A stretch of DNA of 8,826 nt from JBBIVP01 sp037439705 [NCBI: bacterium] (GTDB taxonomy: Bacteria > JBBIVP01), in NCBI GenBank assembly GCA_037439705.1, contig JBBIVP010000084.1, forward strand, positions 1 to 8,826, read 5' to 3'. Every line of letters starts with the position of its first letter. The stretch's first letter is position 1. Shown piece after piece: positions 1-5,721 of the stretch. Below the pieces are notes generated by a model, which was not told the origin of the DNA, made no database searches, and saw nothing but the letters and a program-made list of their open reading frames with translations. The position numbers were made by a program, and so were the translations under genes.

Positions 1-16
1 AAGGGATTTGTTTCAT
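1..16 (-). CDS. 5' end of an unidentified gene leaving the left edge
   Basis: Only five codons are visible (M-K-Q-I-P), so no product can be named. The case for a real start is the Shine-Dalgarno sequence AAGGAG (minus strand, 23-28) placed 6 nt before the ATG at 16-14, with a plausible promoter just upstream. The gene would be divergent from the XRE-type regulator at 347-703, an arrangement often seen between a regulator and its target. That link is inference only. Confidence 0.35.
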
Positions 17-40
17 CTCTCACTCCTTAATGTCGCTCAT

Positions 41-70
41 ATCTTAACTTTTCCACCCCCCCTTGTTCAA
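41..70 (-). promoter_or_regulatory. possible promoter of the left-edge gene
   Basis: On the minus strand, TTGAAC (65-70) and TAAGAT (41-46) are separated by 18 nt, each matching 4 of 6 bases of the sigma-70 hexamers. The spacer contains a run of seven G. Transcription would begin near 35, giving a leader of about 18 nt that still carries the AAGGAG ribosome-binding site. The match is modest in AT-rich DNA. Confidence 0.3.
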
Positions 71-196
71 AAAATTTCAACAAAAAACACTTTTCTCTTA
101 GTAATGATATACATATTGTTCTACAAAAACCCGCTTGGAAAAACCTTCTTTAGAAAAACAGATTACCATTTTGAAAAATCAGAACCTATCCCCACT

Positions 197-217
197 TCAA
201 AAATAGCTCAAAAATAG
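197..217 (+). repeat. tandem 10-bp direct repeat, 11-bp period
   Basis: TCAAAAATAG occurs at 197-206 and again at 208-217, so the copies lie about one helical turn apart. Such phasing suits a dimeric or cooperative DNA-binding protein, and the adjacent XRE-type regulator is the obvious candidate. The repeat is AT-rich and could be chance. Confidence 0.35.
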
Positions 218-333
218 TATCCACGGGGTAAATTTTATAGAAGAGGGAGTGAAAGAATGTTTATAGATAATATATTGGGTATTATTCCATAAAAATCCCA
301 CATTTTTTGGATACACATTTTAAATCCTTTTCA

Positions 334-346
334 TAAAATTCTCTTT
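334..346 (+). promoter_or_regulatory. -10 element giving a leaderless start for the XRE gene
   Basis: TAAAAT (334-339) matches 5 of 6 bases of TATAAT and is followed by exactly 7 nt before the ATG at 347, so the predicted transcription start falls on or next to the A of the start codon. No Shine-Dalgarno sequence lies upstream. No good -35 hexamer is visible (the best-placed is GATACA at 310-315), so the promoter may depend on another factor. Confidence 0.4.
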
Positions 347-703
347 ATGGAAGAGAAAGAAGTTTTGGAACAACTTGGAGAAAGGAGAAAGAAACTGAGG
401 AAGGAAAGAGGATGGTCTCAGGAAATTCTCGCAGATTTCACAGGATATCACTGGAAGACAATAAGTTTGCTTGAGTGCGGAAAGTTAAACCCATCGTTCA
501 TTTTTCTGTGGAGAATAGCAAAAGCATTTAACATCTCAGTAGCAGATTTATTTCCTGAAATATCTCAATCAATTATACCTCCTTTGCATCATAAAGAACT
601 CTCTGCTGTTTTTACTACTGACATTGTCATGGATAGTTCTGAGGAGGAAGTAAACCATCTTCTAACAATTTTAAAATCCCTGAAAAAACTCAGAAAGAGA
701 TAA
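347..703 (+). CDS. XRE-family helix-turn-helix transcriptional regulator
   Basis: This 118-residue protein is a small DNA-binding regulator of the XRE/Cro-CI type. Residues about 10-69 form the helix-turn-helix domain: LGERRKKLRKERGWSQEILA, then GYHWKTISLLECGKLNPS (the recognition helix and following turn, corresponding to the common IS.IE.GK.NPS pattern), then LWRIAKAFNISVADLF. The remaining 48 residues match nothing I recognise. They end in a Lys/Arg-rich, probably helical tail (residues about 96-118), which could mediate dimerisation. No ligand-binding or peptidase domain is present. The gene stands alone between the divergent left-edge gene and an IS110 relic on the opposite strand. It appears leaderless. 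Its target is unknown; autoregulation or control of the left-edge gene would be usual for the family. Confidence 0.88.
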   Translation: MEEKEVLEQLGERRKKLRKERGWSQEILADFTGYHWKTISLLECGKLNPSFIFLWRIAKAFNISVADLFPEISQSIIPPLHHKELSAVFTTDIVMDSSEEEVNHLLTILKSLKKLRKR

Positions 704-970
704 CAACTTCCTTCCTCACGAGACTTCTTTATTCCATGGTTGTATATTCATATAGAGGAGGTGTGCGCCGCTATGTTGACAATTTGTGAATTTTTGGTAT
801 ATTCATTTTCAGTAAGAGAGCATATAACCATCAAAGCTGGTAATTCGGAACTTTGAGCCCGAAAATGCTTAATCGGAGGTGTTATAGGAGGGAGGAGCCA
901 TTGTTCTGACCCTGAGGGTGGAAAATCCCCCTTTTGTCTTGCCTTGATGGTCTCCCCGCTACTTTCTCTC
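704..970. other. gene-free region beyond the transposase relic
   Basis: No credible gene is seen here. A 79-codon minus-strand frame (748-987) exists, but its composition is not protein-like and its 5' end overlaps the transposase relic in another frame, so I left it out. The stretch holds a near-palindrome ACCCTGAGGGT (909-919), and GTATATTCAT occurs twice as a direct repeat (742-751 and 797-806). Part of it (about 904-970) may be the downstream non-coding end of the IS110-type element. No terminator hairpin with a T-run is evident after the XRE gene. Confidence 0.4.
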
Positions 971-1376
971 TTACCAAATTCCAGCAAAGAACATCGCCTC
1001 CCTCAAAGCCGGATTTCCCCTCTTTGAAATATGCGATTTACTTCTTGCCTTCCCGGATTGATAAAAAACCAAGTTTAGCCCCATGAATTTCAAAACCTCA
1101 TTTAGGGATTGAAAAGTGCCCTCCATCCCGCTTCTCTCCTTCCATTTCCTTATTTCTTCTAAAAGACTTCTGAATCCCTCCCCATCGTTTGAAAAATTGA
1201 GTGGACCATACCTACTACCATCGGGAGTAAGTCCAACTGCAGTGTGCCTTTCTCCCTACGCTCAAACCCCACAACCAATACCTTCTCATGGTATAACTTT
1301 TCCATCTTTCACCTCCTGATTTTTTCTATAACAATAACATAAATATATCATGAATTAATATATGGCATTCTGACCC
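904..1376 (-). mobile_element. decayed IS110-family element, tentative limits
   Basis: The transposase relic at about 971-1305 is bracketed by a 9-bp direct repeat, TTCTGACCC, at 904-912 and 1368-1376 on the plus strand. If these mark the ends, about 60 nt of non-coding DNA lies on each side of the coding relic, and the right boundary falls within the last codons of ubiE. IS110 elements lack classical terminal inverted repeats and insert by a DEDD/serine recombinase guided by an element-encoded bridge RNA, so boundaries are hard to set by eye. The repeat could be chance; the presence of IS110 sequence is much firmer than its limits. Confidence 0.45.
971..1305 (-). pseudogene. IS110-family transposase remnant, internally deleted and frameshifted
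   Basis: The relic starts at ATG 1305-1303 behind a near-perfect ribosome-binding site (AGGAGGTGA), reading MEKLYHEKVLVVGFE, the usual IS110 N-terminus, where a conserved Asp would follow GF. A frameshift near 1240-1260 moves into the frame reading AVGLTPDG..YGPLNFSNDGEGF and LLEEIRKWKER, again typical of the N-terminal RuvC-like DEDD domain. The same frame then jumps directly to C-terminal Tnp_20-type sequence, SLNEVLKFMGLNL and YQSGKARSKSHISKRGN, followed by LREAMFFAG and a stop at 973-971. The SG motif is where the family's catalytic serine lies. Intact members are about 300-400 residues; here some 110 codons remain, so roughly the middle half or more is gone. It cannot encode an active transposase. 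The family call rests on my recognition of these motifs. Confidence 0.75.
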
Positions 1377-2112
1377 CAAAACCTTGTTTTATTCCAGTAT
1401 ATACAATCGCTATTCCTCCTGTTAATGCTCTTGAATCCATCACCCTTATGCCTGCTCTTTCAAGAAGCCTTATAACTTCATCTTTTTTCATAAAACCCCT
1501 GATTGATGAGGAAAGGTATTCGTAGGCTCCTTTTGAACCCGATACAATCCCTCCTATAAACGGCAGAATTTTACCAAGGTAAACGGAATATAAGAGTGAA
1601 AAAATTCTATTTTCTGGCATAGAAAACTCAAGGATGATTAATTTCCCCCCTCTTTTTAAAACCCGAACTATCTCCGAAATTCCTGTCTCATAGGAAGAAA
1701 AATTTCGCAAACCGAACCCGATGGTAATCAGGTCAAATACCCCGTCCTTAAAAGGAAGAGACAAGGCATTCCCTTTTATAAGGAAAAAGTTATCTGTGAT
1801 TTTTCTTTTTTCTGCCTTCTTCCCTGCTAATCTGAGCATTTTCTCAGAAAGGTCAACCCCAAAAACCCTGTGTCCCATGGCTCTCAATACGATTGCAAGG
1901 TCTCCTGTTCCGGTGCAAAGGTCAAGGACCGTAAGAATTTCCGGAGAATTTACAAGTTTGAAAACCGTTCTCCGCCACTTTCTGTCAAAATTTAAACTTA
2001 AAAGATGATTTAAAAAATCGTATTTATGAGCAATGGATGAAAACATTCTTTCAATCTCCTCTGGTGCGGGATTTTGCTTACCTTTTAATTTTTCCTGGCA
2101 ATATAAATTCAT
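1348..2112 (-). CDS. ubiE: demethylmenaquinone methyltransferase, UbiE/MenG family
   Basis: This SAM-dependent C-methyltransferase performs the final ring methylation of menaquinone (or the matching ubiquinone step). The 254-residue protein shows the family hallmarks: MFSSIAHKYDFLNHLLS (23-39) with DRKWRR (43-48), the SAM-binding motif LDLCTGTGDLA (63-73), GVDLS (85-89), FDLITIGFGLRN (126-137), LKRGGKLIILEFSMP (152-166), and the signature around YLGKILPFIGG and SIRGF (178-207). Its start overlaps the preceding gene by 35 bp. An internal ATG at residue 23 (2046-2044), with GAGGAG 9 nt upstream, is an alternative start, but family alignment favours some residues before it. The protein continues about 12 residues past TGGIAIVYTGIK, where relatives usually end; this tail (QGFGVRMPYINS) coincides with the suspected IS110 boundary. 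It is the third gene of the aminotransferase operon. Confidence 0.9.
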   Translation of the reverse strand: MNLYCQEKLKGKQNPAPEEIERMFSSIAHKYDFLNHLLSLNFDRKWRRTVFKLVNSPEILTVLDLCTGTGDLAIVLRAMGHRVFGVDLSEKMLRLAGKKAEKRKITDNFFLIKGNALSLPFKDGVFDLITIGFGLRNFSSYETGISEIVRVLKRGGKLIILEFSMPENRIFSLLYSVYLGKILPFIGGIVSGSKGAYEYLSSSIRGFMKKDEVIRLLERAGIRVMDSRALTGGIAIVYTGIKQGFGVRMPYINS

Positions 2113-3004
2113 ACCTTTTTCTTAGAAGGTTCATTTTAAAAAATCTGTGGGTTTTCCTCAAAAACTGAAACAGGCTCCAGATGAAGGCGTCTCTTTTGTA
2201 ATAGGATTTTACTTCTTCAAATGTTATCTTTTTATCAAGAACCCTGTTAGCCACATCTAAAACCTTATATATAATTTCCGGAACACCTTCTTTGAAAAGG
2301 TTTGCAATAAGGTCTGTGACTACGAGACGAAAATCGTAATATCTGTCAAGAATTTCCTGAAGAAATATGTATCTTACAATTATGTTTAAAATGGGTGGAA
2401 CGCTTTTTAAAAACAGTCCCGCTTTGAGCATTTCCTCACCGTTTTTCCTGTAAAGGGGAGTTGAAACATCAAAATAAAGCAGATTTATATCCTCCCTTTC
2501 CGAATCCTCCACTATCCAGTTAGAAATCTGTCCGTCAATCCCCACCTTTATATTCTCACTCCTCTCGTTGAATTCCTTCACTTTTTTCAGCTCGTAGATT
2601 ACCCGTTCAAAAACCTCTATTGCCCTTTTTTCATCCAGACCCTTTATAAAGAAATTTCCGATTTTTGATTGCGGAAATTCCCTCTGAACCACATAATAAA
2701 CAATCCTTCCATCCGAAGTTTTAATTTTTACTCCCCCTGTATCAATTACACTTATTCCCACATTCCTTAGAACTTCTATGTATTCTTTTAAAATTCTTTC
2801 GTACTCATCAGCCTCCTCCTCGCAAGAAAAAATTGGAAGCCTTTTAAAAGCAAGGGAATGAAAGGCCGGATGGTCTATCAGAAAGACCGTGCTTATTTCT
2901 CCATAACCGATAATCCTCGCCGGCATCTTACTTTTTTCTGGATATCTGGTATTTATTCCTTCCTCAAATTTTCTTAAAACTTCCTCATCTACCTCAAATC
3001 TCAT
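2078..3004 (-). CDS. protein of unknown function with kinase-like motif pattern
   Basis: I do not recognise this 308-residue protein with certainty. Its motif order resembles protein-kinase/aminoglycoside-phosphotransferase folds: a glycine-containing loop IGYGEISTVFLID (32-44), a possible ATP-binding lysine in LAFKRL (K54), an acidic helix (62-70), then GIDGQISNW (155-163), giving a D157 and N162 pair like the catalytic loop, and LLYFDVSTPL (175-184), whose D179 sits like the DFG metal-binding Asp. The HRD-type histidine is absent and the canonical DFG is FDV. The C-terminal 110 residues are helical and basic. No signal peptide or clear membrane segment is seen. It resembles DUF6206-type proteins as I remember them, but that assignment is unverified. 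Its ATG overlaps the aminotransferase stop (ATGA), and its end overlaps ubiE by 35 bp, so it is translated in step with both. A small-molecule kinase is the best guess; a non-catalytic pseudokinase is possible. Confidence 0.8.
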   Translation of the reverse strand: MRFEVDEEVLRKFEEGINTRYPEKSKMPARIIGYGEISTVFLIDHPAFHSLAFKRLPIFSCEEEADEYERILKEYIEVLRNVGISVIDTGGVKIKTSDGRIVYYVVQREFPQSKIGNFFIKGLDEKRAIEVFERVIYELKKVKEFNERSENIKVGIDGQISNWIVEDSEREDINLLYFDVSTPLYRKNGEEMLKAGLFLKSVPPILNIIVRYIFLQEILDRYYDFRLVVTDLIANLFKEGVPEIIYKVLDVANRVLDKKITFEEVKSYYKRDAFIWSLFQFLRKTHRFFKMNLLRKRYEFILPGKIKR

Positions 3005-4332
3005 TTCAGAAATCCCTTCACCCCATCAAAGGCTTTTCTGATTTTCTCCCTGATATAACCTAATGCAAGCCCGGTCTGAAATTTTCCTGTCCTTGCAAGA
3101 GAAAAGGCTTTATCAAGCCTTCTTATTACTTCCATTGCTTCTTCCTCTTTTATTATGAGGGGTGGAAGAAACTGAAGAACTGACGGATCATTATTTGCGT
3201 ATATACATAAGAGTCCGGATTCATAGCACGCCTTTGTCATCATCATACCCCAGGTTTGGTCCTTCATTTTAATTCCCATCATCATTCCGAGCTGTCTGAT
3301 GGAAAGGATTATGTCCGAATTCCTTTCCTTCAATGCATTTAGTTCCCTCTTAAAAAACTCGGCAACTTTATTTACATGCTGAAAAAATTCAGGTGAAGAT
3401 GAAATTTCAAGAACCTTCATCGCCACCACACATCCGGGCTCTGCTCCCCCAAAAGTTGAAACATGAATAAACGGGTCTTTATGAAAAACCCTTTCAAGAT
3501 GGGTTCTGAAAGAGGTGGCGGTGATGGGATAAATTCCACCGCTCAATCCCTTTCCCGTGACAATTATATCAGGAACAACTCCGAAATGTTCTATACCCCA
3601 GAGCTTTCCAGTTCTTCCAAGCCCTGTCTGAATCTCATCAATAATCATCAATGCTCCCTTTCTGTCACATATCTCCCTTACTCCCTTGAAAAAATTTTTA
3701 TCAGGAACATAAATGCCCAGAGTGGCGGGAACGGTTTCAAAAATCACAGCAGCGGTTTCTGAATCCACAGCCCTTTCAAGGCTTTCAAGGTCGTTAAAGG
3801 GAACCTGATAAAACCCGGGAGCAAGTGGTTCAAATGGTTTTTTATACTTCTCATCTCCTGTGGCAAGGGCAAAACCAGTATGTCCATGATACCCTCCTTT
3901 TGCAGAAATTATTTTGTGCCTCCTCGTATATGCTCTCGCAATTTTTATCGCCAGGTCAATTGCCTCTCCTCCGCTCACCCCAAAAACCGTATAACTTATG
4001 TCGCCGGGCATAAGCTCTGCCATCTTTCTGGCAAGCAATGCCCTGAACTGGCTTATGAGGTGATGATTTCCTATATCAATTTCTTCATGAGCTTCTTCAA
4101 GCGCCCTTATTATTTCCTGATTTCTGTGTCCCAGATTGAAAACCCCTCCATTGCAGTGACAGTTGATCAATTCTTTTCCTGTTTCCATATCCCACACATA
4201 TACTCCCTCCCTTTTTCCAAAAACAAAATCCATATCAAAGGATGTAAAGACCCTTGCTTTTCCAGAAGATACATGATTTCTGAAAAGCTCTATTATTTTC
4301 TCTTTGGAAATTTTATCCCTTCCTGAATGCAT
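3001..4332 (-). CDS. class III PLP-dependent aminotransferase
   Basis: This 443-residue enzyme belongs to the fold-type I, class III (omega) aminotransferases, which move an amino group, often terminal, from compounds such as ornithine, lysine, putrescine or 4-aminobutyrate to a keto acid. Visible features are the cofactor phosphate-binding region VSGGEAIDLAIKIAR (119-133), GGYHGHTG (146-153) whose aromatic stacks on PLP, IIDEIQTGLGRTG (230-242) with D232 contacting the pyridine nitrogen, TGKGLSGG (259-266) with K261 as the Schiff-base lysine, and STFGGAEPG (292-300). Length is normal for the family and all catalytic residues are present. The substrate cannot be read from sequence. It is the first gene of a three-gene operon, coupled to the kinase-like gene by an ATGA overlap and divergent from lysA. 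The ATG at 4332 has no ribosome-binding site and sits 8 nt after a perfect -10 box, so the message is probably leaderless. Confidence 0.92.
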   Translation of the reverse strand: MHSGRDKISKEKIIELFRNHVSSGKARVFTSFDMDFVFGKREGVYVWDMETGKELINCHCNGGVFNLGHRNQEIIRALEEAHEEIDIGNHHLISQFRALLARKMAELMPGDISYTVFGVSGGEAIDLAIKIARAYTRRHKIISAKGGYHGHTGFALATGDEKYKKPFEPLAPGFYQVPFNDLESLERAVDSETAAVIFETVPATLGIYVPDKNFFKGVREICDRKGALMIIDEIQTGLGRTGKLWGIEHFGVVPDIIVTGKGLSGGIYPITATSFRTHLERVFHKDPFIHVSTFGGAEPGCVVAMKVLEISSSPEFFQHVNKVAEFFKRELNALKERNSDIILSIRQLGMMMGIKMKDQTWGMMMTKACYESGLLCIYANNDPSVLQFLPPLIIKEEEAMEVIRRLDKAFSLARTGKFQTGLALGYIREKIRKAFDGVKGFLK

Positions 4333-4340
4333 TTTTTTAA

Positions 4341-4369
4341 ATTATAGATTTTGAAAATTTCTCTGTCAA
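4341..4369 (-). promoter_or_regulatory. consensus sigma-70 promoter of the aminotransferase operon
   Basis: On the minus strand TTGACA (4364-4369) and TATAAT (4341-4346) are both exact consensus hexamers with the ideal 17-nt spacer. An A/T-rich tract (about 4370-4400), including the palindrome AATTTAAATT (4376-4385), lies upstream like an UP element. Only TTAAAAAA separates the -10 from the ATG at 4332, so the predicted start site is within a base or two of the initiation codon: a leaderless mRNA. Confidence 0.8.
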
Positions 4370-4430
4370 ATGACCAATTTAAATTTTTTTAAAATTACAA
4401 AAAGGAGTTCAAACATTAAATTGCGAAATG

Positions 4431-4460
4431 TTGAAAGACTTGTTTTTAATTTTTTAGAAT
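4431..4460 (+). promoter_or_regulatory. sigma-70 promoter of the lysA-dprA-topA unit
   Basis: TTGAAA (4431-4436) and TAGAAT (4455-4460), each 5 of 6 to consensus, are spaced by 18 nt. Transcription would begin near 4467. That places the first possible lysA ATG (4459) inside the -10 box, upstream of the transcript, and supports starting at 4477 or 4480 with a leader of about 10 nt and no Shine-Dalgarno sequence. It stands back to back with the aminotransferase promoter, with about 60 bp between the two -35 boxes. Confidence 0.6.
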
Positions 4461-4476
4461 GGTAAATAAGTTTTTT

Positions 4477-5721
4477 ATGATGGTAAGATATATAAACGGA
4501 ATTCTTCATTTAGAAGAGGTTGACCTTTCTTTCATTGCAAAGAAATTCGGAACTCCGCTTTATATTTATAGCGAAAATGGAATAAGGGAGAGAATAAGGA
4601 GCCTTAAGAAGGCATTCGGGAAAAGCCTTTATTTTGTTGCTTATGCTGTAAAGGCCAATTCAAATATGGGAATTTTAAAGGTAGTAAAGGATGAGGGATG
4701 TGGTGCTGAGGTTGTTTCAGGAGGAGAGCTCTACAGGGCGCTTCTTGCAGGAATCAGTCCGAAAAAAATTCTTTTTACCGGTGTTGGTAAAACAGGTGAT
4801 GAAATCAAGTATGCCATAAAAAATAGCATCTTTTCTATTGTGTGCGAGAGTGAGGAGGAGTTAAGGATTATAGAGGAGATTGCAAAAAAACTTAAAAAGA
4901 AAGTAAAAATTATGTTGAGGGTTAATCCTGATATTGACCCGAAGACCCATCCATATATTGCAACGGGTCTGAAAAATTCCAAATTCGGGATTCCTGAAGA
5001 GATTGCGTATTCTCTGTATAAAAATGTGGCAAGGAGCAAATTTCTTCAGCCAGCAGGAATACACTTTCACATAGGTTCACAGATCACCATTCCTGAACCA
5101 TTTTATGAGGCGGCAAAAAAGATAAAAGCTCTTTTGATGAAACTTGAAAATGAGGGAATAAAACTGGAATTTGTTGATGTAGGAGGAGGTATTGGAATTC
5201 AGTATAAAGATGGAGAAACCGGGCTTTCTTTAGAGGCTTACAGTTCTGCTATCAAAGAGGGACTAAAAGGGCTTGATGTAAAAATAATCGTTGAACCCGG
5301 AAGGTTCCTCGTTGGTAACAATGGGATTCTGCTGGGAAGGGTTATTTATGTGAAGGATAATAAAACAAAGAAATTTCTTGTTACCGATATAGGAATGAAT
5401 GACCTTATAAGACCCTCATTATACAATTCTTTTCATAGAATACTTCCTGTTGAAGAAAAGAAGAACGGGCAATTATATAAATTTGATGTGGTTGGACCTA
5501 TCTGCGAATCCGGTGATTTTATTGCGAAAGAAAGGGAAATGCCCGAGATAAGGAATGGAGAGTTTATAGCAGTTCTTGATACAGGGGCATATGGATTTTC
5601 AATGTCATCAAATTATAATTCGCGCCCCAGAGCGGCTGAAGTGCTGGTGAGTGGAAAGAAGTGGAAAATTTTAAGGAAGAGGGAGAATTATAAAAGTCTG
5701 GTGAGGGGAGAGGTTTTTTAA
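4477..5721 (+). CDS. lysA: diaminopimelate decarboxylase
   Basis: LysA is the PLP-dependent fold-type III enzyme that decarboxylates meso-diaminopimelate to L-lysine, the last step of bacterial lysine synthesis. With the start at 4477 the protein has 414 residues, typical for the family. The alanine-racemase-like barrel carries AVKAN with the PLP lysine (K59), GAEVVSGGEL, HFHIGSQI (196-203), VGGGIGIQY and the phosphate-binding EPGR (273-276). The C-terminal part has DIGMNDLIRPSLY, VVGPICESGD with the substrate-site Cys (C343) contributed across the dimer, and DTGAYGFSMSSNYNSRPRAAE. In-frame ATGs lie at 4459, 4477 and 4480. The promoter excludes the first, and MVRYINGILHLEEVDL is the natural LysA N-terminus. 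The stop codon abuts the dprA ATG directly. The catalytic residues are intact. Confidence 0.96.
   Translation: MMVRYINGILHLEEVDLSFIAKKFGTPLYIYSENGIRERIRSLKKAFGKSLYFVAYAVKANSNMGILKVVKDEGCGAEVVSGGELYRALLAGISPKKILFTGVGKTGDEIKYAIKNSIFSIVCESEEELRIIEEIAKKLKKKVKIMLRVNPDIDPKTHPYIATGLKNSKFGIPEEIAYSLYKNVARSKFLQPAGIHFHIGSQITIPEPFYEAAKKIKALLMKLENEGIKLEFVDVGGGIGIQYKDGETGLSLEAYSSAIKEGLKGLDVKIIVEPGRFLVGNNGILLGRVIYVKDNKTKKFLVTDIGMNDLIRPSLYNSFHRILPVEEKKNGQLYKFDVVGPICESGDFIAKEREMPEIRNGEFIAVLDTGAYGFSMSSNYNSRPRAAEVLVSGKKWKILRKRENYKSLVRGEVF

Larger units (their letters stand above)
17..346. other. intergenic region with no supported gene
   Basis: This 330-bp, strongly AT-rich stretch separates the left-edge gene from the XRE-type regulator. 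No reading frame here shows recognisable protein character. An open frame at 8-217 (+) has low-complexity composition and no ribosome-binding site. An 11-codon frame at 257-292 (+) follows a purine-rich GAGGGAG but is too short to credit. The visible structure is the tandem 10-bp repeat at 197-217 and a 7-bp inverted pair, GTATCCA (217-223) and TGGATAC (308-314), the latter just upstream of the regulator's promoter. Confidence 0.5.

Noticed and set aside
8-217. 69-codon plus-strand open frame
   Set aside because: No ribosome-binding site, low-complexity Phe/Lys/Thr-rich composition, no family resemblance, and it overlaps the better-supported divergent start at 14-16.
257-292. 11-codon plus-strand frame after GAGGGAG
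   Set aside because: Too short to support, with no leader-peptide features such as runs of a regulatory amino acid or an attenuator hairpin.
909-919. ACCCTGAGGGT near-palindrome as a transcription terminator
   Set aside because: The arms are 5 bp with a 1-nt centre and no T-run follows on either strand; it cannot form a stable terminator hairpin.
748-987. 79-codon minus-strand open frame
   Set aside because: It starts inside the C-terminal part of the transposase relic in a different frame, has non-protein-like composition, and lacks a ribosome-binding site.
1116-1319. 67-codon plus-strand open frame
   Set aside because: It is antisense to the IS110 relic, whose minus-strand translation carries clear family motifs; the plus-strand frame is its shadow.
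4402-4465. Short leader peptide before lysA (AAGGAG, then a TTG start at 4421, ending TGG TAA)
   Set aside because: It overlaps the predicted lysA promoter, needs a non-ATG start with 13-nt spacing, has no lysine codons, and is not followed by an attenuator; a lysine riboswitch is also not visible in so short a leader.
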